A stretch of DNA of 19,580 bases from an uncultured Eubacteriales bacterium (GTDB lineage: Bacteria > Bacillota > Clostridia > Oscillospirales > Oscillospiraceae): contig URXW01000034.1 in assembly GCA_900551995.1 (NCBI GenBank), positions 1 to 19,580 of the forward strand. The letters run 5' to 3'. The translations under genes were made by a program, and so were the position numbers. Under the pieces are notes generated by a model. The model worked only from the letters and a program-made list of their open reading frames with translations, made no database searches and was not told the DNA's origin. Shown piece by piece: positions 8,075-14,939 of the stretch (position 1 is its first letter; each line of letters starts with the position of its first letter).

Positions 8075-9093
8075 AGATCATCATTGACGCCATGGGCGGC
8101 GACAACGCCCCGCTGGAGATCGTCAAGGGCGCGCTCAGTGCCCGTGACCGCTTCGGCTGTGACATCGTGCTTACCGGGGACGAGTCCGCCATCCGGGACG
8201 CCGCCAAGCAGTGCGGTGCGGCGGAGCTGCCCGCCGGTGTGACCATCGTTCCCACCGGCGAGACGGTGGAGATGTGCGACGATCCCGCCACGGTGTTCCG
8301 CCGGAAGAAGAATACGTCCATGGGTGTGGCTCTGACCATGCTCAGGGACGGGGAGGGCGACGCGGCGGTGTCCGCCGGCTCCACCGGTGCGCTGCTTACC
8401 GGCGCGACGCTGATCACCAAGCGCATCCACGGCATCCGCCGTGCGGCGATGGCTCCTGTGATCCCCACCACCACCGGCAGTGCCGTGCTCATCGACTGCG
8501 GTGCCAACGCGGAGTGCACGCCGGAGTATCTGCTGCAATTCGCCTATTTGGGCAATTTCTACGCCCAGCGGGTGCTGGGTGTGGAGCGACCCCGCGTGGG
8601 ACTTTTGAACATCGGTGCGGAGGACAGCAAGGGCACCGACCTGCAAAAGCAGACGCTTGCGCTGCTGCGTGAGGCGGACGGGCGGGGCGACCTGCATTTT
8701 ATCGGCAATATCGAGGCGAAGGACGCCATCAAGGGCGGCTGCGACGTCATTGTGACGGACGGCTTCTCCGGCAACGTGATGCTCAAGAGCATTGAGGGCG
8801 TCGGCTCCTTTGCCGGCTCCGCGCTGAAGACCATGTTCAAGAAAAACCTGCTGACGAAGCTGGCGGCTCTGCTGGTCATGCCGGGGCTGAACGAGTTCAA
8901 GGCGCGCCTTGACCCCAATAAGGTGGGCGGCACCGCCTTTATCGGTATCTCCAAGCCGGTCATCAAGGCTCACGGCGGCTCCAACGCGGAGGCGATCGAG
9001 AACGCCGTGGGGCAGGCGATACAGGTGGCGGAAAGCGGCATTACCGGTGCCATTGCGGAGCATATAGACAAAATGCAGCTTCCCACCGCATAA
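8071..9093 (+). CDS. plsX: Phosphate acyltransferase PlsX
   Basis: Converts acyl-ACP and phosphate to acyl-phosphate, the donor for the first step of phosphatidic acid synthesis in most Gram-positive bacteria. It acts as a peripheral membrane enzyme. The 340 residues show the N-terminal IIIDAMGGDNAP, SAGSTGALLTGA (101-112) and IDCGANAE (141-148), all typical of PlsX. It starts with GTG, overlapping the trmFO stop by four bases, with AAGGAGGAGG 10 bp upstream, so it is translationally coupled. Its substrate carrier, acyl carrier protein, is encoded next. fabD and fabG, often found between plsX and acpP in other Firmicutes, are absent here. Confidence 0.96.
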   Translation: MKIIIDAMGGDNAPLEIVKGALSARDRFGCDIVLTGDESAIRDAAKQCGAAELPAGVTIVPTGETVEMCDDPATVFRRKKNTSMGVALTMLRDGEGDAAVSAGSTGALLTGATLITKRIHGIRRAAMAPVIPTTTGSAVLIDCGANAECTPEYLLQFAYLGNFYAQRVLGVERPRVGLLNIGAEDSKGTDLQKQTLALLREADGRGDLHFIGNIEAKDAIKGGCDVIVTDGFSGNVMLKSIEGVGSFAGSALKTMFKKNLLTKLAALLVMPGLNEFKARLDPNKVGGTAFIGISKPVIKAHGGSNAEAIENAVGQAIQVAESGITGAIAEHIDKMQLPTA

Positions 9094-9109
9094 ATTTAGA
9101 AAAAAGGTA

Positions 9110-9138
9110 TTGACACTGCTGTGCGATTGCCGTATTAT
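9110..9138 (+). promoter_or_regulatory. Sigma-A promoter of acpP
   Basis: TTGACA (9110-9115), a 17-bp spacer and TATTAT (9133-9138). Both hexamers and the spacing are identical to those of the promoter at 2390-2418. It starts 17 bp after plsX and should give strong, separate expression of acyl carrier protein. I saw no convincing FapR or FabT-type palindrome over it. Confidence 0.9.
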
Positions 9139-9173
9139 TTTCGGAGAAAACAAGCAAGAAGGAGGAATACCCC

Positions 9174-9419
9174 GTGACAATGGAGGAGATCTTCAAAACT
9201 ATGCAGGATCTGATCGCGGAGCAGTTCGCTATTGATGCCGATGAGATCAGCATGGACAGCTCTTTCGTGGACGATCTGGGTGCAGATTCCGTGGATCTGG
9301 TGGAGCTGGTCATGGCGATGGAAGAGGAATTTGACATCGGCGAGATCGACGAAGAGGACCTGTCCGGTCTCAAGACTGTCGGCGACTGCGTTCGCTATCT
9401 CAGCAGCAAGCTGGGCTGA
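9174..9419 (+). CDS. acpP: Acyl carrier protein
   Basis: A small acidic carrier (81 residues) that holds growing fatty acyl chains on 4'-phosphopantetheine. The attachment serine is S39 in the LGADSVDLVELV motif. The GTG at 9174 is preferred over the in-frame ATG two codons later because AAGGAGGA (9159-9166) lies 7 bp before the GTG but 13 bp before the ATG. It has its own strong promoter and terminator, consistent with its need as an abundant protein. It links plsX (which uses acyl-ACP) with rnc, a neighbour pair conserved in many bacteria. Confidence 0.96.
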   Translation: MTMEEIFKTMQDLIAEQFAIDADEISMDSSFVDDLGADSVDLVELVMAMEEEFDIGEIDEEDLSGLKTVGDCVRYLSSKLG

Positions 9420-9446
9420 GCGGTATAAAGACCGATCTGTGACGAT

Positions 9447-9478
9447 AAAAAATACGACCCCGCGGGGTCGTATTTTTT
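9447..9478 (+). terminator. Perfect palindromic terminator between acpP and rnc
   Basis: A 32-bp perfect inverted repeat: A6-TACGACCCC (9447-9461), a two-base centre and the exact complement ending in six T (9464-9478). The rnc ribosome binding site begins only two bases after the T run. Being symmetric, it could also terminate transcription from the opposite strand. Confidence 0.92.
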
Positions 9479-9490
9479 CAGGAGGCAGAA

Positions 9491-10171
9491 ATGGAAGAAT
9501 TAGAGAAGAAGCTGGGCTACACCTTCCGTGACCCGTCGCTGCTGCAGGGGGCGTTGTACCACAGCTCCTACGCCAACGAGCACCGGGGACAGCATATCGC
9601 CAGCAACGAGCGGCTGGAGTTTCTGGGGGACGCGGTGCTGGGCTTTGTCACCGCCGAGCACCTGTACCGGAAGCACCCCGACTTGCCGGAGGGCGATCTG
9701 ACCCGCATCCGCGCCGCGCTTGTCTGTGAGGACAGCCTCTATGAGGTGGCGCAGTCGCTGGAGCTGGGCAGCCATCTGCTGCTGGGCAGAGGCGAGGAGC
9801 AGGGCGGCGGGAGGCAGCGTCCGTCCATTCTGGCGGACGCCACGGAATCCGTATTCGCCGCCGTCTATCTGGATGGCGGCATGGACGCCGCCCGCGACCT
9901 GATCCACCGGGTACTGCTGGACAAGGAGCGGGAGGAGCAGGTGGAGGAACGCCGCCGCGACTATAAAACGGAGTTGCAGGAGCTGGTACAGCGCAAAAGT
10001 GACCAGATCCTGCGCTACGAGCTGACCGGCTCCTCCGGACCCGACCACGCCAAGGAGTTTTCCTTCCGCGTGACGCTGAACGGCGCGGAGATCGGGCAGG
10101 GCACCGGTCACAGCAAGAAGGAGGCGGAGCAGGCCGCCGCCCGCAGCGCGCTGGCGCAGTGGAAAAAGTGA
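9491..10171 (+). CDS. rnc: Ribonuclease III
   Basis: A double-strand-specific RNA endonuclease that processes rRNA precursors and many structured mRNAs. In the 226-residue protein the catalytic domain (1-148) shows the signature NERLEFLGDAVL (39-50), with acidic metal ligands E43, D47, D116 and E119. A linker leads to a double-stranded-RNA binding domain at about 157-224, with the C-terminal GHSKKEAEQAAA typical of its second helix. AGGAGG (9480-9485) lies 5 bp before the ATG. No separate promoter is visible between acpP and rnc, so expression must come from read-through of the terminator or from an unseen promoter within acpP. smc and ftsY, which often follow rnc in Firmicutes, are absent here. 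Confidence 0.97.
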   Translation: MEELEKKLGYTFRDPSLLQGALYHSSYANEHRGQHIASNERLEFLGDAVLGFVTAEHLYRKHPDLPEGDLTRIRAALVCEDSLYEVAQSLELGSHLLLGRGEEQGGGRQRPSILADATESVFAAVYLDGGMDAARDLIHRVLLDKEREEQVEERRRDYKTELQELVQRKSDQILRYELTGSSGPDHAKEFSFRVTLNGAEIGQGTGHSKKEAEQAAARSALAQWKK

Positions 10172-10175
10172 GAAG

Positions 10176-10203
10176 AAAAGGAACCGCCGCGCGGTTCCTT
10201 TTT
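10176..10203 (+). terminator. Intrinsic terminator after rnc
   Basis: AAAAGGAACCGC (10176-10187) pairs with GCGGTTCCTTTT (10191-10202) around a 3-nt loop, with a T run through 10203. It starts within ten bases of the rnc stop. Confidence 0.9.
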
Positions 10204-10233
10204 CCGTTGTGCTATGCCGGCAGAAATAAAAAG

Positions 10234-10262
10234 TAGCATTTTTCCGCCGTATGTGGTATACT
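10234..10262 (+). promoter_or_regulatory. Probable extended -10 promoter for uppP
   Basis: TGG precedes TATACT (10257-10262), giving an extended -10 (TGN) element. The -35 candidate TAGCAT (10234-10239), at 17-bp spacing, is poor, which is common for extended -10 promoters. The implied start near 10269 leaves a leader of about 90 nt before uppP. Confidence 0.6.
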
Positions 10263-10274
10263 CTTTCTATATTG

Positions 10275-10334
10275 GGAGCGTGTTCCCTCCGTGGGAAGGA
10301 TCGGCCGCCGAAGGGCGGCACCTTCCGGATTTTT
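10275..10334 (+). promoter_or_regulatory. Structured uppP leader, possible attenuator
   Basis: A small hairpin is possible at GGGA/TCCC (near 10274-10287). It is followed by a stronger two-part stem: GGAAGG (10294-10299) pairs with CCTTCC (10321-10326), and inside it GCCGCC (10304-10309) pairs with GGCGGC (10314-10319) around a GAAG loop. Five T follow at 10330-10334, three bases after the stem, so it resembles an intrinsic terminator placed between promoter and gene. I could not match it to a riboswitch class with confidence. Attenuation is an inference. Confidence 0.5.
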
Positions 10335-10360
10335 GCGACAAACAGGACGTGAGGTGCGGA

Positions 10361-11194
10361 ATGACATATCTGAAAGCAATACTGATGGGGCTGGTACAGG
10401 GCGTGGCGGAGTTCCTGCCTATCTCCAGCTCCGGTCATCTGGCGATTGCCCGGAACCTGCTGAATGTGGAGGGCGCGGGAGCCATCCCGGAGTTCTTCGA
10501 CGTGCTGCTCCATCTGGGCACGCTGATCGCCGTGTTTGCGGCGTACTGGCGGGACATCTGCGACATGGTGGTGGAGTTTTTCCGCGGTATCGGCGATCTT
10601 GCCCGCCACTCCACGCCCACGCCGGTGCCTCCGGCGCGGCGTCTGGTGCTGCTGATCGTCATTGGCACGCTGCCGCTCTTTGCCGTGCTGCCTATCCGCA
10701 AGGCGGTGCAGGGGCTGGGGGACAATATGTACTTCGTGGGCGCGGCACTGATCTGCACCGGTATTCTGCTGTTTCTGTGTGACCGCGTGCGTAAGGGACA
10801 CAAGACCGAGCGCAACGCCCGCTGGACGGACGCCCTGCTGGTGGGCGTGGGACAGGCGGTGGCGACGCTTCCCGGCGTGTCCCGCTCCGGCATGACCATT
10901 ACCGCCGGGTGCTTCGTGGGCTATGAACGCCGCTTCGCCGTGCGCTTTTCCTTCCTGCTGAGCATCCCCGCCGTGCTGGGTGCCAACATCCTGTCCATCA
11001 AGGACGCGGCGGCAGCCGGTATCAACGGCGTGGAGGTGCCCATGTATCTGGTGGGTGTGGCTGTGGCGGCGGTGACGGGCTATCTGTGCATCCGCCTGCT
11101 GAAATTCATCGCGGAGAAGGGACGCTTCGGCGCGTTTGCGTATTACTGCTGGGCGGTGGGCGTACTGACCCTCGTTTTGCAGGGCATCAAGTGA
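10361..11194 (+). CDS. uppP: Undecaprenyl-diphosphate phosphatase
   Basis: An integral membrane enzyme (BacA family) that recycles the undecaprenyl lipid carrier for wall synthesis and can give bacitracin tolerance. In the 277-residue product the first signature QGVAEFLPISSSGHL (13-27) carries E17 and H26. The second signature PGVSRSG (171-177) carries R175. The first glutamate of the usual ExxxE pair is Q13, a substitution I believe is also seen in other clostridial members. Several hydrophobic stretches, for example 95-112, 126-140, 196-212 and 229-245, fit membrane helices. The ATG at 10361, with GAGGTG 4 bp upstream, gives the normal family N-terminus; a longer in-frame start at 10214 would lie upstream of the promoter. 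ftsK follows after 12 bp. Confidence 0.95.
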   Translation: MTYLKAILMGLVQGVAEFLPISSSGHLAIARNLLNVEGAGAIPEFFDVLLHLGTLIAVFAAYWRDICDMVVEFFRGIGDLARHSTPTPVPPARRLVLLIVIGTLPLFAVLPIRKAVQGLGDNMYFVGAALICTGILLFLCDRVRKGHKTERNARWTDALLVGVGQAVATLPGVSRSGMTITAGCFVGYERRFAVRFSFLLSIPAVLGANILSIKDAAAAGINGVEVPMYLVGVAVAAVTGYLCIRLLKFIAEKGRFGAFAYYCWAVGVLTLVLQGIK

Positions 11195-11206
11195 GGTTAT
11201 TAGACT

Positions 11207-13750
11207 ATGGCAACAACACAAAAGAAAGGAAACACCCGCAAGAAAACACCGGCTCCCCCGCCGCCCCCGGCGTACAACGCCACGGCGCGGCTGGTGGGCG
11301 GTATTGTCTGTGCGCTGCTGGCTCTCTGCGTGCTGGTGAGCTATTTCCACGTGGACGCGGTGCTTTTGACGTGGATCGCCAAGATACTCCGCGGGCTGCT
11401 GGGCTACGGCTATTATCTGACGGCTCCCGTGCTGGCTGCCGTGGCGGTGATCCAGCTGGGACATAAGGGGCGACCCGTGATCCTGCGTACCGTCTGCGTG
11501 GCGGTTCTGCCGCTGCTGATGGGCGCACTGTGCCATCTGGCACTGTGCCGCACGGCGTATACATTCGATTTGGAGATGGTCAAGACCCTCTGGGCGGACG
11601 GACAGACGCTTCACTGCGGCGGCGTCCTCTCCGGCGGGTTGGCGGTGGGCGGCGAGGCACTGCTCAGCAAGGTGGTGTCCATTATTATCTTCGTGGTGCT
11701 GCTGCTGGCGGCACTGCTGGGTGCGCTGCATCTGACGCCGCAGGAGGCCGCCCAGCGCGTCCGCAGCTATGGCGAGAGCCTCCGCCGCGACGAGGACGAC
11801 TACGACGAGGACGCATCGCCGGAGGGCTTTACCCCGGCGGCGCAGGCTGCGCCCGTCAAGAGAGCCGCAAGAGGCCGCAAAAAGCCGAATATCGATATAC
11901 CGCTGGACGGCGAGAGAGACGGCGAGTACATCCCGCCCGCCAACTCCTTTTTCCCCCGCCGCAGCGACGACGTGCGTACACCCGATCAGGTGCTGCGCCC
12001 GCCGGTCACGCCGCCGGAGCCTATCGGCGAGACGGAGGCTGCCTCCGCACCGGAGCAGCCCGCCGCCCCTGCGCCCATCCCGCCTAAGCCCCTCAGCGAC
12101 AGGCAGAAGAAAGCCCAGCTGCAGCAGGAGGTGGAGACGGCGGCGCAGGAGGTCAGCGACGCTATCGAGCAGGAGCTGGCACAGGGAGAGGAGGCGTACC
12201 GCTATCCGCCCATTACGCTGCTGGAGGAGAACCACGGCGGCAACTACACCGAGGTAGGTGCGGAGCTGCGGAACAACTCCAAGCGTCTTGCGGACACCCT
12301 GCGCTCCTTCGGCGTGGACGCCAAGGCGGGAGAGGTCATTCACGGCCCCAGCGTCACCCGGTATGAATTTATGCTGGATCAGGGCGTGAAGCTCAGTAAG
12401 CTCACGAACCTCAGCGACGACATCGCGCTGGCGTTGGGTGCCAGCGGTGTGCGTATCGCGCCGGTGCCCAACAAGATCTCCGCCGTGGGTATCGAGGTGC
12501 CCAACCGCACCGTTACCGCCGTGCGTATCCGTGACGTTATCGAATCCCGCGAGTTCCTCCAGCACCCGTCCCCCGTGGCGTTTGCCGTGGGCAAGGACAT
12601 CGGCGGCAGCAACATCGTGGGCAATATCGCCAAGCTGCCCCATGTGCTGATCGCCGGTACCACCGGCTCCGGCAAATCCGTGTGTACCAACTCTCTCATT
12701 GTCAGTATGCTCTACAAGTCCACCCCGGACGAGGTTCGGTTCATTATGGTGGACCCGAAGATGGTGGAGCTGGCACCCTATAACGGGATACCTCACCTGC
12801 TCATCCCCGTGGTCACCGACCCCAAGAAGGCCGCCGGTGCCCTGCAATGGGCGGTGTTCGAGATGATGAAGAGGTACAAGATGTTCTCGGAGAAGGGCGT
12901 CAAGGATCTGGCGGGCTATAACGCCCTGTCGGAGACGGATGAGGACGTGAAGAAGCTGCCCACTGTGGTGGTGGTCATCGACGAGCTGGCAGATCTGATG
13001 CTGGTGGCGGCGAAGGAGGTGGAGGAATCCATCTGCCGCGTGGCGCAGATGGGTCGTGCCGCCGGTATGCACCTTGTCATCGCCACACAGCGACCCTCCG
13101 CCGATGTGATCACCGGTCTGATGAAGGCGAATATCCCCAGCCGTATTGCCTTCGCGGTTGCCAGTGCCATGGAATCCCGCATCATTCTGGACACCACCGG
13201 CGCGGAGAAGCTGGTGGGTAAGGGCGATATGCTCTACTTCCCCTTGGGCGATACGAAGCCCACCCGCGTACAGGGCTGCTTCATCACCCCGGAGGAGATC
13301 GACCGTGTGGTGAAGTTCGTCAAGGATGAGGCGGGCGAGGCGCGCTACGACCAGGACGTTATCGAGAAGATCCAGCAGGCGGTGGACGCCAAGGCGGACA
13401 AGGGAGCCAAGGGTGCCCCTGCCGATGCCTCCGGCGACGGCGACGAGGCGGACGAGCTGCTGTCCGCCGCTGTGGAGGTGGTGCTGGAGACGGGACAGGC
13501 GTCCGTTTCCATGCTGCAGCGCAGATTGAAGCTGGGCTATTCCCGCGCCGCCCGTCTGGTGGATCAGATGGAGGAGCGGGGCTATGTAGGCCCCTTTGAG
13601 GGCTCCAAGCCCCGTCAGCTGCTCATCACCCGCGAGAAATGGCAGGAGCTGCAGATGGCAAAGGGCATCCCTCCGGCGGCGGAGGACAAGCCTGCTGACC
13701 GATACGGCTCCATCAACGACGTGTTCGAGAGCCACGACGCTTTGGACTAA
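11207..13750 (+). CDS. ftsK: DNA translocase FtsK/SpoIIIE
   Basis: A membrane-anchored hexameric ATPase that pumps chromosomal DNA through the division or sporulation septum. In the 847 residues, hydrophobic segments near 28-47, 68-84, 93-114 and 155-174 fit four membrane helices. A Pro/Ala-rich charged linker covers about 190-330, the alpha part of the motor about 335-470, and the RecA-like motor has Walker A GTTGSGKS (484-491) and Walker B VVVVIDELADL (587-597, D592/E593). After an acidic linker, the winged-helix gamma domain (about 748-810) should read orienting sequences on DNA. N-terminal size and layout look closer to SpoIIIE than to proteobacterial FtsK, but the two names cannot be separated here. 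The only ribosome binding site, GAGGT about 10 bp ahead, overlaps the uppP stop region and is weak, suggesting coupling to uppP. Confidence 0.96.
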   Translation: MATTQKKGNTRKKTPAPPPPPAYNATARLVGGIVCALLALCVLVSYFHVDAVLLTWIAKILRGLLGYGYYLTAPVLAAVAVIQLGHKGRPVILRTVCVAVLPLLMGALCHLALCRTAYTFDLEMVKTLWADGQTLHCGGVLSGGLAVGGEALLSKVVSIIIFVVLLLAALLGALHLTPQEAAQRVRSYGESLRRDEDDYDEDASPEGFTPAAQAAPVKRAARGRKKPNIDIPLDGERDGEYIPPANSFFPRRSDDVRTPDQVLRPPVTPPEPIGETEAASAPEQPAAPAPIPPKPLSDRQKKAQLQQEVETAAQEVSDAIEQELAQGEEAYRYPPITLLEENHGGNYTEVGAELRNNSKRLADTLRSFGVDAKAGEVIHGPSVTRYEFMLDQGVKLSKLTNLSDDIALALGASGVRIAPVPNKISAVGIEVPNRTVTAVRIRDVIESREFLQHPSPVAFAVGKDIGGSNIVGNIAKLPHVLIAGTTGSGKSVCTNSLIVSMLYKSTPDEVRFIMVDPKMVELAPYNGIPHLLIPVVTDPKKAAGALQWAVFEMMKRYKMFSEKGVKDLAGYNALSETDEDVKKLPTVVVVIDELADLMLVAAKEVEESICRVAQMGRAAGMHLVIATQRPSADVITGLMKANIPSRIAFAVASAMESRIILDTTGAEKLVGKGDMLYFPLGDTKPTRVQGCFITPEEIDRVVKFVKDEAGEARYDQDVIEKIQQAVDAKADKGAKGAPADASGDGDEADELLSAAVEVVLETGQASVSMLQRRLKLGYSRAARLVDQMEERGYVGPFEGSKPRQLLITREKWQELQMAKGIPPAAEDKPADRYGSINDVFESHDALD

Positions 13751-13753
13751 AGA

Positions 13754-13790
13754 AAACGACCCCCGGCGTTGCCGGGGGTCGCGTTTTTTT
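13754..13790 (+). terminator. Strong terminator between convergent ftsK and DUF11 genes
   Basis: GACCCCCGGC (13758-13767) pairs with GCCGGGGGTC (13771-13780) around a GTT loop, with T7 at 13784-13790. A-rich bases before the stem give a T-rich tail on the other strand, so it probably works in both directions. The T run overlaps the stop codon of the - strand gene by two bases. Confidence 0.9.
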
Positions 13791-14643
13791 ACACCGTACC
13801 GTTGACGGTCAGCACGGCGGTGCCGGGTGTGACGCTGTACGCGCCGGTGGCACTGTTCTGGGTGTAGGTGGCGGCAGGCACCGTCACTACACCTGCCACC
13901 GTGGAAAACACACCGGTGGCAGGGTCGTAGGTGTACTGTGCGGGCGTGGTCAGTGCCGTGCCGTTCAGCGTCACGGTCAGCCCCGTGAGACGGGGATCAA
14001 AGGTGTCGGTGATGACTGCGCCGGCGGCGGCGTCCGCCGCCGTGTTGCCGCTGTTCAGCACCGTAAAGGTGTACGTCAGCTGCCCGTTTTCCGTCACGGT
14101 GGTGGGGAAAAGGGACTTGTTGATGGCGAGCCTCGGCGCGGCAGTGGGAGCCACCGTTGCCGTGGCGGTGACGCCGTCGGCAAGCCCTGCCCCGGTGACG
14201 CGGACGGTATTGACCACGGTGCTCTCCGCGTTCAGCGGTGCGAAGGCGGTGGGCGCGGCCTCATAGACGATGACGGCGTTGCCGCCGGCGGGCACGGCGA
14301 TCCCGTTGAATACCAGCGGCGGCCCTGCGGTGACGGCGGGCGCGGTTTGTAGCGCACCGTTCTGGTAGTACCGCACCGACCCGGCGGTGTAGGCGAGGGG
14401 ATAGACGGTGGCACCGTTGAAGGTGTAGCCGCCCAGATCGTCCTCCACGGTCAGCCCCGTGAAGGGTACGGTGCCGCTGTTCACCAGCGAGATCACGTAG
14501 GTCACGCGCCCGTCCGGCTCATAGGTGGGCACGACGGCGGTTTTGGTGGCGGTGAGCGTTTGCACCAGCTCGCCCACCGTGACGTTGGAAGTGGTGGTCT
14601 GACCGTTATAGGTCAGTGTGGCTTGGTTGGTAAAGGTTGCCAT
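13789..14643 (-). CDS. DUF11 repeat protein without signal peptide
   Basis: A 284-residue protein built of two DUF11-type beta-sandwich repeats. The first starts at about 31 (TATKTAV, then VTYVISLVNSG) and the second at about 172 (INKSLFPTTVTENG, then YTFTVLNSGN). A trailing part rich in Ala, Thr, Val and Gly ends TVNGTV. There is no signal peptide, membrane helix, LPXTG or surface-layer anchor, and no Cys, Trp or His; Met occurs only at the start. The start at 14643 is set by AGGAGGT (14650-14656) 6 bp upstream. DUF11 domains are usually on secreted or surface proteins, so lack of an export signal is notable. A spore-surface role after mother-cell synthesis is one possible explanation (inference). 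Function is otherwise unknown. Confidence 0.85.
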   Translation of the reverse strand: MATFTNQATLTYNGQTTTSNVTVGELVQTLTATKTAVVPTYEPDGRVTYVISLVNSGTVPFTGLTVEDDLGGYTFNGATVYPLAYTAGSVRYYQNGALQTAPAVTAGPPLVFNGIAVPAGGNAVIVYEAAPTAFAPLNAESTVVNTVRVTGAGLADGVTATATVAPTAAPRLAINKSLFPTTVTENGQLTYTFTVLNSGNTAADAAAGAVITDTFDPRLTGLTVTLNGTALTTPAQYTYDPATGVFSTVAGVVTVPAATYTQNSATGAYSVTPGTAVLTVNGTV

Positions 14644-14668
14644 GGGATGACCTCCTGTGTTCAATTTA

Positions 14669-14701
14669 CAGGCACAGCCTGCAAACCAGTATATGTGCCT
14701 G
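14669..14701. repeat. 8-bp inverted repeat flanking the DUF11 -10 region
   Basis: CAGGCACA (14669-14676) and its exact complement TGTGCCTG (14694-14701) are separated by 17 bp and bracket the candidate -10 box and start point. This arrangement suits a regulator site. A competing local hairpin, CAGGC-ACA-GCCTG (14669-14681), could form in the mRNA leader. Confidence 0.5.
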
Positions 14702-14714
14702 CCGCCGCCAAGGT
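14687..14714 (-). promoter_or_regulatory. Candidate sporulation-type (sigma-K-like) promoter of the DUF11 gene
   Basis: Read on the - strand, AC (14714-14713), 17 bp and CATATACTG (14695-14687) match the sigma-K pattern AC-N16/17-CATANNNTA except for the last base. The start would be about 37 nt before the ATG. A sigma-A -10 (TATACT) is embedded, but no acceptable -35 is at the right distance. The match is short, so this is a hypothesis. Confidence 0.35.
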
Positions 14715-14721
14715 ACGAAAT

Positions 14722-14840
14722 AATGCCGTTATTTTCGTGCCGCGAAGCGGCACAAAAATATTCGCTTCGCTCCACGCACGCCTTGCAGAGCAAGGCTTAG
14801 CGCGGCATTTGATCCGATTCGAGGCGGGCTTTGCCCCCTC
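14722..14840. other. Potential structured element (three-way junction plus hairpin) in the DUF11/oxidase intergenic region
   Basis: The 296-bp gap between the two - strand genes (14644-14939) contains the promoter region above, this element and the oxidase 3' hairpin; I see no gene in it. An outer stem of 7 bp (14722-14728 with 14803-14809) encloses two hairpins: GTGCCGC-GAA-GCGGCAC (14737-14753), extendable by flanking T/A runs to 14730-14760, and GCCTTGC-AGA-GCAAGGC (14780-14796). A further hairpin, GAGG-c-GGGC-TTT-GCCC-CCTC, spans 14821-14840. All stems are visible in the sequence. Whether they form in RNA, or mark a DNA repeat, is unknown. Confidence 0.45.
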
Positions 14841-14898
14841 GAGCTCCCCCCCTAGTGAGGAAGAAGGACTGCACGCGCAGCGGGGTTTATCGACACGC

Positions 14899-14929
14899 AG
14901 AAAGCGGCACCCGATGGGTGCCGCTTTCT
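14899..14929 (-). terminator. Hairpin terminator after the oxidase gene
   Basis: A 14-bp perfect stem (14899-14912 with 14916-14929) with a 3-nt GAT loop lies 11 bp past the oxidase stop. On the - strand it ends in TTTCT rather than a long T run, so termination may be partial. The inner arms share GGCACCC/GGGTGCC with the terminator at 93-110. Confidence 0.6.
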
Positions 14930-14939
14930 CGCGGAAAAA

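Noticed and set aside
10263..10360. Glycine or fluoride riboswitch in the uppP leader
   Set aside because: Short similarity (for example CCGAAGGG) is present, but the conserved cores of either class are not found, so only an unclassified hairpin leader is reported.
10214..10360. Extended N-terminus of UppP from the ATG at 10214
   Set aside because: It would include the promoter and hairpin leader. The family N-terminus and ribosome binding site fit the ATG at 10361.
9500..13735. 1411-codon open frame on the - strand opposite rnc, uppP and ftsK
   Set aside because: It crosses three real genes and two terminators on the other strand; codon bias alone explains the absence of stops.
14737..14753. 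Stable hairpin read as an intrinsic terminator
   Set aside because: On neither strand is the stem followed by a T run; T and A runs flank it symmetrically as part of a longer stem.
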